NCBI GenBank assembly: GCA_964372215.1
Contig: CAYJQC010000007.1
Coordinates: forward strand, 1-64,000
From: DAIMFL01 sp964372215
GTDB lineage: Bacteria; Pseudomonadota; Alphaproteobacteria; Dongiales; Dongiaceae
DNA length: 64,000 bases
Reading direction: 5' to 3'
Under the pieces are notes generated by a model. The model was not told the DNA's origin. It made no database searches and saw nothing but the letters and a program-made list of their open reading frames with translations. Shown in pieces: positions 1 through 8,029 of this stretch (position 1 is the stretch's first letter; each line of letters starts with the position of its first letter). A program made the position numbers and the translations under genes.

Positions 1-321
1 ATCGTCGCCCGCGCCGTGGTCTCCCAACTCATGAAGGAAGGCACGATCTTCATGTACAATGCGCAGGAGAAGATCGTGAACACGCCGGGCTCGCCGATCA
101 CCGGCCAGCGTGGCGGCATCCACAACTCGGTGACACGGGCGATCACCAAGCCGACCCACATGATCGGCGGCTACGCCCAGCAATCCTACGGTTTCAACTA
201 CTACGGCACGGTGGGTTCCAACCGCGACGAGTTCGTCATTGTCCGCAAGCTGGACAGCGTCGACTGGTTGGAAGGTCCGCACCGTGGATCGGTCGCGAAT
301 GCGAAGGAGGCGGCAGAATGA
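1..321 (+). CDS. narG: Respiratory nitrate reductase alpha subunit, C-terminal end (partial)
   Basis: The frame is open from the first base, so the gene begins outside the window; the last 106 residues are present. They carry stretches typical of NarG C-termini, such as QLMKEGTIFMYNAQEK, RGGIHNSVTRA and the YGFNYYGTVGSNRDEF region. NarG is the bis-MGD molybdenum catalytic subunit that reduces nitrate to nitrite on the cytoplasmic face of the membrane, taking electrons from NarH. The stop overlaps the narH start (ATGA), showing translational coupling in a narGHJI operon. The assignment is secure because narH, narJ and narI follow directly. Confidence 0.95.
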   Translation: MVARAVVSQLMKEGTIFMYNAQEKIVNTPGSPITGQRGGIHNSVTRAITKPTHMIGGYAQQSYGFNYYGTVGSNRDEFVIVRKLDSVDWLEGPHRGSVANAKEAAE

Positions 322-1844
322 AGATCCGCGCGCAAATCGGCATGGTGCTGAACCTCGACAAGTGTATCGGGTGTCACACCTGTTCGGTGACCTGCAAGAA
401 CGTCTGGACGAACCGCGAGGGCGTCGAATACGCCTGGTTCAACAACGTCGAGACCAAGCCGGGCATCGGTTATCCCAAGGAATGGGAGAACCAGAAGAAG
501 TGGAACGGCGGCTGGGTGCGCAAGGCCAACGGCCGCATCGAGCCTAAGATGGGCGCCAAGTGGCGCATCCTGGCGAAGATCTTCGCCAATCCGGACCTGC
601 CGGAGATCGACGACTACTACGAGCCGTTCGACTTCGACTACGGCCATCTGCAGACGGCGAAGGAAAGCCAGGCGACCCCGACCGCCCGGCCGCGCTCGAT
701 GATCACCGGCGAACGCATGGAGAAGATCGAGTGGGGGCCGAACTGGGAGGAGATTCTCGGCGGCGAATTCTCCAAGCGCTCGAAGGACTATAATTTCGAA
801 GGCGTCGAGAAGGAGATCTACGGCCAGTTCGAGAACACCTTCATGATGTATCTGCCGCGGCTGTGCGAGCACTGCCTCAACCCGACCTGCGTCGCGGCCT
901 GTCCCTCGGGGGCCATCTACAAGCGCGAGGAAGACGGCATCGTCCTGATCGACCAGGAGAAGTGCCGGGGATGGCGGATGTGCGTGTCCGGCTGCCCCTA
1001 CAAGAAGATCTACTACAACTGGTCGTCGGGCAAATCCGAGAAGTGCATCTTCTGCTATCCGCGCATCGAGGCCGGCCAGCCCACGGTGTGCTCGGAGACC
1101 TGCGTCGGGCGCATCCGCTATCTCGGCGTGCTGCTGTACGACGCCGACCGCATCGAGCAGGCGGCGGCGACCGCCGACGAGCAGGACCTGTACGAGGCGC
1201 AGCTCTCGATCTTCCTCGATCCCAACGACCCCAAGGTGATCGCCCAGGCTCGTGCCGACGGGGTGCCGGACGCCTGGCTCGATGCTGCGCGGAAGTCGCC
1301 GGTCTACAAGATGGCGATGGAGTGGAAGGTCGCCTTCCCGCTCCATCCGGAGTACCGCACCCTGCCGATGGTCTGGTACGTGCCGCCGCTCTCCCCGATC
1401 CAGTCGGCGGCCGAGGCCGGCAAGATCGGGATCGACGGCGAGATGCCGGACGTGCGGAGCTTGCGCATTCCCGTCCGCTATCTTTCCAACCTGCTGACCG
1501 CCGGCAAGGACGAGCCGGTGATCCAGGGGCTGGAGCGCATGCTCGCCATGCGCGCCTACATGCGGGCGAAGACCATCGACGGCGTAGTGGACGAGGGAAT
1601 CGCCGGCCGCGTCAACCTCAAGGGCGGCCAGATCGAGGAGATGTACCACGTCATGGCGATCGCCAATTACGAGGACCGCTTCGTCATTCCGACCAGCCAT
1701 CGCGAGGTCGGCGAGGATGCCTATGACGTGCGCGGCTCCTGCGGCTTCTCGTTCGGCAATGGCTGCTCGGGCGGGTCGTCGAGCGCCGACCTGTTCGGCG
1801 CCAAGCGCAAGAAGAGCGTGCAGACCCCGACGGAGGTGTTCTGA
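318..1844 (+). CDS. narH: Respiratory nitrate reductase beta (iron-sulfur) subunit
   Basis: NarH, 508 residues, passes electrons from the NarI hemes through four iron-sulfur clusters to NarG. Cysteine groups are visible at C16, C19, C22 and C26; C183, C186, C191 and C195; C216, C222 and C226; and C243, C246, C258 and C262. The motif CRGWRMC has Trp219 where a ferredoxin would have cysteine, which is the known signature of the [3Fe-4S] cluster in NarH. Length matches the family (about 500). The start overlaps the narG stop and the stop overlaps the narJ start (TGATG), so the operon is tightly coupled. No unusual features. Confidence 0.97.
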   Translation: MKIRAQIGMVLNLDKCIGCHTCSVTCKNVWTNREGVEYAWFNNVETKPGIGYPKEWENQKKWNGGWVRKANGRIEPKMGAKWRILAKIFANPDLPEIDDYYEPFDFDYGHLQTAKESQATPTARPRSMITGERMEKIEWGPNWEEILGGEFSKRSKDYNFEGVEKEIYGQFENTFMMYLPRLCEHCLNPTCVAACPSGAIYKREEDGIVLIDQEKCRGWRMCVSGCPYKKIYYNWSSGKSEKCIFCYPRIEAGQPTVCSETCVGRIRYLGVLLYDADRIEQAAATADEQDLYEAQLSIFLDPNDPKVIAQARADGVPDAWLDAARKSPVYKMAMEWKVAFPLHPEYRTLPMVWYVPPLSPIQSAAEAGKIGIDGEMPDVRSLRIPVRYLSNLLTAGKDEPVIQGLERMLAMRAYMRAKTIDGVVDEGIAGRVNLKGGQIEEMYHVMAIANYEDRFVIPTSHREVGEDAYDVRGSCGFSFGNGCSGGSSSADLFGAKRKKSVQTPTEVF

Positions 1845-2566
1845 TGACCCCGATCTTCAAGATCCTGTCGCTGCTGCTCTCCTACCCGGACGAGGAGATT
1901 CGCGCGGCCGGCCCGGCGCTCCGGGAGGCCCTGGCGGCCGACCGCCTGCTGGGATCGGCCGAGCGCAGCGGCCTCATCGAGCTGGTGGACGATATCTCGG
2001 GCGGCGATCTGCTGGACGTGCAGGAACGCTACGTCTTCCTGTTCGACCGCACCCGGTCGCTGTCGCTCCACCTGTTCGAGCATATCCATGGCGAGAGCCG
2101 CGACCGCGGCCAGGCGATGGTCGATCTCAAGTCGATGTACGAGACTCACGGCCTGGTGGTCGACGCCAACGAGCTGCCGGACTACCTGCCGCTGTTCCTG
2201 GAGTTCCTCTCGACCCTGCCGCTGGCGGAGGCCCAGGGCATCCTGGCCCAGCCGCTGCACATTGTCGCGGCAATCGAGGAGCGGCTGCGGAAGCGCGGCA
2301 GCATCTACGCCCGGGTATTGGCCGCGCTGCAGGTGCTCGCCGCGGCCGAGCCCAAGGCGGAGGACCTGGCGGAGCTGCGCAAGGCTCCGGACGACGACCC
2401 CAACGACTTCGCGGCGCTCGACCACGCCTGGGAGGACGCGCCGGTGACATTCGGCGCAGCGACCGGCGATTCCGCCTGCGCCGCCGACCGGCTGCAGACC
2501 AAGCTGCGGGCGGCGACCCGGTCGGTCGATGCGCCGGCGCCGCGCCACACCGAGCGGAGGGCATGA
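1844..2566 (+). CDS. narJ: Nitrate reductase assembly chaperone NarJ
   Basis: A 240-residue protein of the NarJ/TorD-type chaperone family. NarJ binds apo-NarG, allows molybdenum cofactor insertion and delivers the NarGH complex to NarI; it is not part of the final enzyme. Family features visible are the N-terminal FKILSLLLSYPDEEI, the LQERYVFLFDRTRSLSLHLF-like segment near residues 63-80 (here VQERYVFLFDRTRSLSLHLF) and a helix-rich acidic body. The C-terminus after about residue 190 is Ala/Asp-rich and probably disordered. Starts one base inside the narH stop codon and ends four bases before narI. Confidence 0.95.
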   Translation: MTPIFKILSLLLSYPDEEIRAAGPALREALAADRLLGSAERSGLIELVDDISGGDLLDVQERYVFLFDRTRSLSLHLFEHIHGESRDRGQAMVDLKSMYETHGLVVDANELPDYLPLFLEFLSTLPLAEAQGILAQPLHIVAAIEERLRKRGSIYARVLAALQVLAAAEPKAEDLAELRKAPDDDPNDFAALDHAWEDAPVTFGAATGDSACAADRLQTKLRAATRSVDAPAPRHTERRA

Positions 2567-2570
2567 TCCG

Positions 2571-3293
2571 ATGGCCGACTATCTCAACTCCCTGCTCTAC
2601 GGCGTCTATCCCTATGTCGCCCTGACGGTGCTGATCCTCGGCTCGATCATCCGCTACGATCGCGAGCCCTATACGTGGCGGTCGGGCTCGAACCAGCTCC
2701 TGCGCCGGCGCCAGCTCGTCTGGGGCTCGGTGCTGTTCCATGTCGGCATGCTCGTCATCTTTGCCGGCCATTTCGTCGGCCTGCTGACGCCGATCGCGCT
2801 GTTCGACGCGATCGGCATCAGCCACGGCGCCAAGCAGATTCTGGCGATCGTGGCCGGCGGAGTCGCCGGCATCATGGCGATCATCGGCGCCAGCCTGCTG
2901 ATCCATCGCCGGCTGTTCGATTCGCGCATCCGCCGGACATCGAGCTTCAGCGACGCCGCCATCCTGCTGCTTCTCTATGCCCAGCTCTTCCTCGGGATCT
3001 TCACGATTCCCATCTCGCTCACCCATCTCGACGGCGGAGAGATGGTGAAGTTCATGAACTGGGCGCTGGGCATCTTCACCTTCCAGACCGATGCGGCCAG
3101 CTATGTGGCGGACGCGCATCCGATCTTCAAGCTGCACCTGCTGCTCGGTCTCACCATCCTGCTGGTGTTCCCGTTCACTCGGCTGGTGCACATGCTCAGC
3201 CTGCCGCTGCGCTATTTCTGGCGGCCGGGCTTCCAGGTCGTGCGGACCCGGCGGACGCGGCCCGTCCAACATCGCCAGCAGCCGGCGGAATGA
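2571..3293 (+). CDS. narI: Respiratory nitrate reductase gamma subunit (cytochrome b)
   Basis: NarI is the membrane anchor that oxidises quinol and carries two b hemes. The protein is 240 residues with five hydrophobic segments (about 10-30, 50-72, 88-112, 126-148 and 185-208). Heme-ligand candidates are H57 and H67 in segment two and H189 and H207 in segment five, spaced as in E. coli NarI. I chose the ATG at 2571 because the protein then begins MADYLNSLLYGVYPY, typical for the family; an in-frame ATG 42 bases upstream lies inside narJ and adds an unrelated Arg-rich leader. Confidence 0.95.
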   Translation: MADYLNSLLYGVYPYVALTVLILGSIIRYDREPYTWRSGSNQLLRRRQLVWGSVLFHVGMLVIFAGHFVGLLTPIALFDAIGISHGAKQILAIVAGGVAGIMAIIGASLLIHRRLFDSRIRRTSSFSDAAILLLLYAQLFLGIFTIPISLTHLDGGEMVKFMNWALGIFTFQTDAASYVADAHPIFKLHLLLGLTILLVFPFTRLVHMLSLPLRYFWRPGFQVVRTRRTRPVQHRQQPAE

Positions 3294-3306
3294 GGAGATG
3301 CGCGCC

Positions 3307-4164
3307 ATGACCCCCGACCCTGCAGCGACGCAGCCGGGCCGTGCCGATCCGCCGCGCACGGCCGCCGAGATGCCGGCGATCCGCGTGAACGGGGTGGCGA
3401 TCACCCCTGCCGCAATCCGCCAGGAGGCGCAAAACCACCCGTCTTCGACGCCCGAGGCGGCGCTGGCCGCGGCGGCGCGAGCCCTGGTGGTGCGGGAACT
3501 GCTGCTCCAGGAGGCGCGCCGCCACGCGCTGACACCGCAGCCGCAGCGCGACGAGTCCGGACGCCTGCAGATCGAGGAGGATGCCCTGGTCGACGCCCTG
3601 CTCGACCGGGAGGTCACGACGCCACTTGCCGACGAGGCCGCCTGCCGACGCTATTTCGCCAACAATCCCGCGAAGTTCCGCTCGCCGGACCTGTTCGAGG
3701 CGCGGCACATCCTGATCGCGGCGGCCGCGGAGGACAAATCGGCGCGCGCCGCCGCGAAGGCGCTGGCCGAACGGCTGATCGCGACTCTGACCGAGGATCC
3801 GTCGGGCTTTGCCGAGCTGGCCCGGTCCCATTCCGCCTGCCCGTCGCGCGAGCATGGCGGCAATCTCGGCCAGATCACCCGCGGCCAGACGGTGCCGGAA
3901 TTCGAGACCTTCCTGTTCAACCTGGAGGACGGCCAGCTCTGCCCGGTGCCGGTGCCGACCCGGTTCGGCATTCACGTGATCCAGCTCGACCGCCGGATCG
4001 CCGGGAGGCCGCTCGACTTCGAGCTCGCCCAGCCCCGGATCGCCGCCTATCTGGAGGCCGCGAGCTGGAGCCGCGCGGTCGCCCAGTATGTCAGCCTGCT
4101 GGCCGGCGCCGCGACGATCGAGGGCATCGAGCTCGGCGGCACCGACTCGCCGCTCGTCCAGTAG
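3307..4164 (+). CDS. PpiC/parvulin-type peptidyl-prolyl isomerase of the nar operon
   Basis: A 285-residue protein with an N-terminal SurA/NifM-like helical part (about residues 20-120) and a parvulin domain from about 130 to 235, recognisable by FEARHILIA, the HGGNLGQI loop and the PTRFGIHVIQLDRR end. Parvulins isomerise Xaa-Pro bonds. Such isomerases are known at the 3' end of several nar operons, where a role in reductase folding is proposed. It has no obvious signal peptide, so it is probably cytoplasmic. ATG 3307 is preferred because GAGGAG lies nine bases upstream; ATG 3298 directly abuts that site. It starts 13 bases after narI, so it is very likely co-transcribed. Confidence 0.85.
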   Translation: MTPDPAATQPGRADPPRTAAEMPAIRVNGVAITPAAIRQEAQNHPSSTPEAALAAAARALVVRELLLQEARRHALTPQPQRDESGRLQIEEDALVDALLDREVTTPLADEAACRRYFANNPAKFRSPDLFEARHILIAAAAEDKSARAAAKALAERLIATLTEDPSGFAELARSHSACPSREHGGNLGQITRGQTVPEFETFLFNLEDGQLCPVPVPTRFGIHVIQLDRRIAGRPLDFELAQPRIAAYLEAASWSRAVAQYVSLLAGAATIEGIELGGTDSPLVQ

Positions 4165-4249
4165 CGGACGGGCGGCCGGCGGACGTGCAAAGCCGACCGC
4201 GACGACGCGGGGAAGCACGGCTTCTATGGACGGGGAACTATGGAAGGAA

Positions 4250-4325
4250 TGGTGCCCAGGGGCGGATTTGAACCACCGACACGCGGATTTTCAGTCCACT
4301 GCTCTACCAACTGAGCTACCTGGGC
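4250..4325 (-). tRNA. tRNA-Phe (anticodon GAA)
   Basis: Read on the minus strand, the sequence folds as a 76-base tRNA: acceptor stem GCCCAGG/CCTGGGC with discriminator A, D-arm AGCTCAGTTGGTAGAGC, anticodon stem GTGGA/UCCGC (one G-U) around loop CTGAAAA giving anticodon GAA, T-arm with GGTTCAAATCC, and an encoded CCA. It lies just downstream of yacG on the same strand but has its own promoter-like sequence. Co-location with the infA-maf-rng-yacG block is common in Alphaproteobacteria. Confidence 0.97.
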
Positions 4326-4356
4326 ATCCGGACCGTCGCGAGCGCGACAGAACCGG

Positions 4357-4385
4357 CTTATAGAGAAATCCACGGGCCCTGTCCA
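4357..4385 (-). promoter_or_regulatory. Sigma-70-type promoter of tRNA-Phe
   Basis: On the minus strand TGGACA (4380-4385) and TATAAG (4357-4362) are separated by exactly 17 bases. Each box matches the consensus at five of six positions. The -10 box ends 31 bases before the tRNA 5' end, a normal leader length for a processed tRNA. This is a sequence match only; transcription was not tested. Confidence 0.6.
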
Positions 4386-4480
4386 GCGACCGCCAAGACC
4401 CGCTCAGTTCCGCGGGATTCCGCCGTTTTCCCGACCGTCCAGCGGTCCCGCGAGCAGCCGTCGCCGGTGCCGCGGCGGGC

Positions 4481-4717
4481 TCAATCCGGGTCGCCGCCAG
4501 GGCCGGGCTCGTCGTCCGGGCCGGGCGCTCGCTCGCCCGGCACGCGGTAGCCCTCCTTGAGCCAGCGGCCGAGATCGATGTCGGCGCAACGGCGCGAGCA
4601 GAACGGCTGGAACGCCGCCACCGCCGCGGCGCCGCAGATCGGACAGTGACGCCGGGCCCGCTGCTCGCCGCGCCGGCCGACCCGGCGCTCGGTCAAGTCC
4701 GCGATCTTGCCGCTCAT
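4481..4717 (-). CDS. yacG: DNA gyrase inhibitor / zinc-ribbon protein YacG
   Basis: A 78-residue protein with the YacG zinc-binding pattern CPICG (about C25, C28) followed by FCSRRCADIDLGRW (about C40, C44). YacG family members bind zinc and, in E. coli, bind GyrB and inhibit gyrase. The tail is rich in Pro, Gly and Asp, as is common in the family. The start codon overlaps the rng stop (ATGA), matching the conserved alphaproteobacterial order maf-rng-yacG. Confidence 0.93.
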   Translation of the reverse strand: MSGKIADLTERRVGRRGEQRARRHCPICGAAAVAAFQPFCSRRCADIDLGRWLKEGYRVPGERAPGPDDEPGPGGDPD

Positions 4718-5946
4718 CGGCCACCTCCCTGGACTCTGCCAATGCCAGCCGCAACCCGGCCGCTGCCGCCGCAGGCCGGGCAGGCCGCTGTCCGGGTCTC
4801 GGCAAGGCTAGCGCCCCGGCGACGGCGCGTCATCTCCACCAGGCCGAGACGCGACATTTCACCGACCCAGCACGGCACCGGATCGCCGGCGAGCGCCGTG
4901 CGCAGCGCCTCGACCACGCGGCCGCGCGCCGGCCCGTTCTTGAGGTCGATGAAGTCGACCACCACGATGCCGCCGATGTTGCGCAGGCGGAGCTGCCGGG
5001 CGATCTCCCCGGCCGCCTCCAGGTTGGCGTCGAGCAGGCGTCGCTCGCCGGCGCGCCGGCCGCCGCCGTCGCCCGCCGGCGCCCCGCTGTTGACGTCGAT
5101 CGCGGTCAGGGTCCGGCCCGGCTCGATCAGCAGGCTGCCGCCGGACGGCAGCGCCACTTCCGGCTCGAGCGCGGCCTCGACCTGCTCGTCGATCTCGTCG
5201 GGCGACGGCAGCCAGTCGCGCGCCGGACGAACCACCACCCGCGGCGCCAGTTCCGGCAGCGCATCGTCGAGACGCTGCCGAATCGCGTCGGCCGGCCCCC
5301 GCATGTCGACCACGATCTCGTCGACAGCCGTGCCGACGTCGCGCAGCAGGGCGACCACCGCGTCGTCGCGGCGCAACATGGCCGGCGGCTTCAGCCCGGC
5401 ACCGCGCTCCACGAGCGCGTGCCAGGCTTGGCGCAGGCGATCGGCCTCTTGCGCCAGGACCTCCGGCGTCGCGGCGATGGCGGCGAGGCGGACCACGAAG
5501 CCCTCGCCCGGAGCGGCGGCGGCGCGCACCCGGTCGACGAGCTGCGCCGCGACGGCGCGGTCGGCGATGCGCCGGGAGACGCTGATCCCGGGATGATGCG
5601 GATCGAACACCAGATGCATGCCCGCGAGCACCGGCCGACCGGTCAGCCGGACGCCCTTGCCCTCGCGCGCGTCGCGCACGACCTGGGTCAGGACCGCGGC
5701 ACCTTCCTCCGCCCGGCCGTCGAGCTCGGCGAGGGGCAGCAGGCCCGGCCGCTCCAGCCCGATCTCGACGAAGGCGGCGCCGATCCCCTTGTCCACCCGC
5801 AACACCCGCCCGAGACGGATCTCGCCGATCCAGCTCGCCGTTTCCGGGCGCTCGAGCCGATACTCGACCAGCCGGCGATCAAGGACCAGCGCCAGGGCGC
5901 GCGCGCCGTCGCCGGTCCCGACGAACAGCCGGAGCGGCGCGCTCAT
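4714..5946 (-). CDS. rng: Ribonuclease E/G family protein (RNase G)
   Basis: A 410-residue endoribonuclease of the RNase E/G family, which cleaves single-stranded RNA in rRNA maturation and mRNA decay. An S1-like segment is visible at about 35-75 (GRVLRVDKGIGAAFVEIG). The catalytic core includes TAIDVNSG and GGIVVVDFIDLKN, each containing a metal-binding aspartate, and the C-terminal zinc-link motif CPACGGSGR is present. It is shorter than E. coli RNase G (489), as usual for alphaproteobacterial homologues. ATG 5946 overlaps the maf stop (ATGA); a longer frame upstream would run through maf. Confidence 0.9.
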   Translation of the reverse strand: MSAPLRLFVGTGDGARALALVLDRRLVEYRLERPETASWIGEIRLGRVLRVDKGIGAAFVEIGLERPGLLPLAELDGRAEEGAAVLTQVVRDAREGKGVRLTGRPVLAGMHLVFDPHHPGISVSRRIADRAVAAQLVDRVRAAAAPGEGFVVRLAAIAATPEVLAQEADRLRQAWHALVERGAGLKPPAMLRRDDAVVALLRDVGTAVDEIVVDMRGPADAIRQRLDDALPELAPRVVVRPARDWLPSPDEIDEQVEAALEPEVALPSGGSLLIEPGRTLTAIDVNSGAPAGDGGGRRAGERRLLDANLEAAGEIARQLRLRNIGGIVVVDFIDLKNGPARGRVVEALRTALAGDPVPCWVGEMSRLGLVEMTRRRRGASLAETRTAACPACGGSGRVAAGIGRVQGGGR

Positions 5947-6530
5947 CGGCAGCCGGCGCCCGACAGCAATGCCACGGCCTCGAACAGCGGCAGCCCGACG
6001 ACGTTGCTGTAGGAGCCGTTGATCACGGGAATCAGCGCCGCGGCCCGGCCCTGGATGGCATAGCCCCCGGCCTTGCCATGCCACTCGCCGCAGGCGATGT
6101 AGGCGTCCAACTCGGCCGCGCTCAACCGCTTGAAGGTGACCTGTGTGGTGACCAGGCGGCGCAGGATGCGGCCATCCGGGCAGACGAGCGCGACGCCGCC
6201 GAGGACGCGGTGGCGCCGCCCCGACAGCAGGCCGAGGCAGGCGCGCGCGGTTGCCTCGTCCTCGGCCTTGGGCAGGATGCGCCGGCCGCAGGCCACGACG
6301 GTGTCGGCGGCCAGCACGAATGCCTGGGGGTGCCGGGCCGCCACCGTGCGCGCCTTGGCCTCGGCGAGACGGCTTGCATGGGCGACCGGCAGCTCGTGCG
6401 GCAGCGGGGTTTCGTCGACATCGGCGGGATCGACGCCATCCGGCGCGATGCCGATCTGCCGCAGCAGATCGAGCCGCCGCGGCGACGCCGACGCCAGGAC
6501 CAGGGGATGCGGGCCGACCGTCACGGCCAA
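5943..6530 (-). CDS. maf: Maf family nucleotide pyrophosphatase
   Basis: A 195-residue Maf protein. These enzymes hydrolyse nucleoside triphosphates, preferring dTTP/UTP or modified pyrimidines, to monophosphate and pyrophosphate. Visible motifs: LVLASASPRRLDLL at residues 10-23, the catalytic AADTVV near 74, KAGGYAIQG near 154 and INGSYSNVVGLPL near 170. The preceding gene is infA and the following one is rng, the usual order. The stop overlaps the rng start. Confidence 0.95.
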   Translation of the reverse strand: MAVTVGPHPLVLASASPRRLDLLRQIGIAPDGVDPADVDETPLPHELPVAHASRLAEAKARTVAARHPQAFVLAADTVVACGRRILPKAEDEATARACLGLLSGRRHRVLGGVALVCPDGRILRRLVTTQVTFKRLSAAELDAYIACGEWHGKAGGYAIQGRAAALIPVINGSYSNVVGLPLFEAVALLSGAGCR

Positions 6531-6547
6531 GAGACGACCACGGCCGG

Positions 6548-6733
6548 CTACTTGAAGCGGAAGGTGAGGCGACCCGTGGCGAGGTCGTATGGCGTCATCT
6601 GGATACTGACCCTGTCGCCCGCCAGCACGCGAATGCGGTTCTTGCGCAGCTTGCCCGAGATATGCGCCAGCATGTCGTGGTCATTGTCGCGCTTCACCCT
6701 GAACATCGCGTTGGGCTGGAGTTCCGCCTTCAT
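6548..6733 (-). CDS. infA: Translation initiation factor IF-1, atypical N-terminus
   Basis: The segment from PNAMFRVKRDNDHDMLAHIS to RLTFRFK is clearly IF-1 (OB fold, binds the 30S A site), including RKNRIRVLAGDRV and MTPYDL. Alphaproteobacterial IF-1 normally has about 72 residues starting MAKEE...EGVV before the PNAMF motif. Here the only ATG close to the domain (6733) gives 61 residues beginning MKAELQPNAMF, which cuts into the first beta strand. The frame stays open upstream to ATG 6823 and ATG 6868, but that leader is Pro/Gly/Arg-rich and unlike IF-1. The start is therefore uncertain, and a non-standard start or an altered N-terminus is possible. It lies 17 bases upstream of maf. Confidence 0.8.
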   Translation of the reverse strand: MKAELQPNAMFRVKRDNDHDMLAHISGKLRKNRIRVLAGDRVSIQMTPYDLATGRLTFRFK

Positions 6734-6949
6734 GCCCGGAGCGGCATCATCGGGGGCGACGGGTCGCGCCGGCGGCTTCCCCCCATTGTCGCAACCCAGT
6801 CCCCGCGGCCGGCGCGGGATCATAGCGCCATCCGTCAGGGCCGACAACGCGGCCGGCGGCGGCGCCACGGCTCGACATGACGGTCCCGCCGGCTATGCTC
6901 GGAGTCCGGCCGCTTCGGCGCGGCATGCTGCACGGAGAATCGGTCACCG

Positions 6950-7960
6950 ATGGCGCTGCGGATCATCGAGGTGGTGTCGGACAGCAGGCAGCTCGATACC
7001 ATCCGGGCGATCGCCCGGCAGAAAGGCGGGATCGACTGCTGGGCGATGCGGGAGGAGGACGACACGCGTTGCGCGGTCCGGATCCTGGTTTCCTCGGACT
7101 GCCAGCAGCAGGTCCTCGACGCCCTGCAATCGGCGCTGGACGCCACCGAGTCCTGGCGGATCGTCCTGCTGCCGGTCGAGGCCGCCGTGCCCGATCCGCA
7201 GAAGGAGCGTGAGGAACAAGGCCAGCAAGCCAAATCCACGGAGGCGCCGGACACCGCGACCCGCGAGGAGCTCTATACCCAGGTGGAGGGCGGCGCCCGC
7301 ATCAGCGTCACCTATCTGTTGCTGACCGCGCTGTCGACCATCGTCGCCACCATCGGCCTGATCGAGGACAGCGTCGCGGCGGTGATCGGCGCCATGGTGA
7401 TCGCGCCGCTGCTCGGCCCGAACATGGCCTTCGCCTTCGCCGCTGCGCTCGGCGACCACGCCCAGATGTGGCGCGCCGCCATGGCCAACGCGGCGGGCCT
7501 GGCCCTGACGCTCGCCATCTCGGTGGCGACCGGCCTGATCCTGCCGCCGAACATGGAAAGCCACGAGCTGATGGCACGCACCCAGGTCGGTTTCGGCGGC
7601 ATCGCTCTGGCGCTTGCCTCGGGCGCCGCCGCCGTGCTGTCGATCACCAGCGGCCTGTCGAGCGCGCTGGTCGGCGTCATGGTGGCCGTGGCCCTGCTGC
7701 CGCCGGCGGCGACCTTGGGCTTCATGCTGGGTTCCGGGCACGCGACCGAAGCCGGCGGCGCCGCCATCCTGCTGGCAGTCAACCTGGTCTGCATCAATCT
7801 GGCGGCCCAGGTGGTGTTCGTGGCCAAGCGGATCACGCCGCGCACCTGGCTCGAAAAGCAGAAGGCCAGGCAATCGGTCGGGACCAACCTGGCGGTGTGG
7901 GCGACGCTGCTGCTGCTTCTCGCGGTGCTGATCTACCTGCGCCGCTACGGACCGCTATGA
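6950..7960 (+). CDS. DUF389 (TIGR00341-type) integral membrane protein
   Basis: A 336-residue protein. Residues 1-85 form a soluble alpha/beta domain (RIIEVVSDSRQLDTI...). About 86-112 is a charged linker. From about 118 to the end are at least six hydrophobic helices with the DUF389 signatures VIGAMVIAPLLGPNMA and LVGVMVAVALLPPAA. The molecular function of this family is not established; no transport substrate can be named. It is on the opposite strand to its housekeeping neighbours and interrupts the usual phosphatase-infA adjacency. A strong hairpin follows its stop codon. Confidence 0.85.
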   Translation: MALRIIEVVSDSRQLDTIRAIARQKGGIDCWAMREEDDTRCAVRILVSSDCQQQVLDALQSALDATESWRIVLLPVEAAVPDPQKEREEQGQQAKSTEAPDTATREELYTQVEGGARISVTYLLLTALSTIVATIGLIEDSVAAVIGAMVIAPLLGPNMAFAFAAALGDHAQMWRAAMANAAGLALTLAISVATGLILPPNMESHELMARTQVGFGGIALALASGAAAVLSITSGLSSALVGVMVAVALLPPAATLGFMLGSGHATEAGGAAILLAVNLVCINLAAQVVFVAKRITPRTWLEKQKARQSVGTNLAVWATLLLLLAVLIYLRRYGPL

Positions 7961-7975
7961 GCCCGGGCGGGGGCC

Positions 7976-8008
7976 GTCCGGGTGGGATCGCTCGGATCCC
8001 GCCCGGAC
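7976..8008. terminator. Strong GC hairpin between convergent DUF389 and sodB genes
   Basis: GTCCGGGTGGGATC and GATCCCGCCCGGAC form a 14-pair stem (one G-T wobble) around the loop GCTCG. It sits between two convergent stop codons, so it could end transcription from both sides. There is no run of T after the stem on either strand, so intrinsic termination is inferred from position and stem strength only. Confidence 0.5.
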
Positions 8009-8029
8009 AGGCCTCGCGATGGCGACGGG

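Noticed and set aside
201..1700. 499-residue open frame antisense to narG/narH
   Set aside because: Arg/His/Asp-rich shadow of narH in GC-rich DNA; no start signal or family features, while narH on the other strand is certain.
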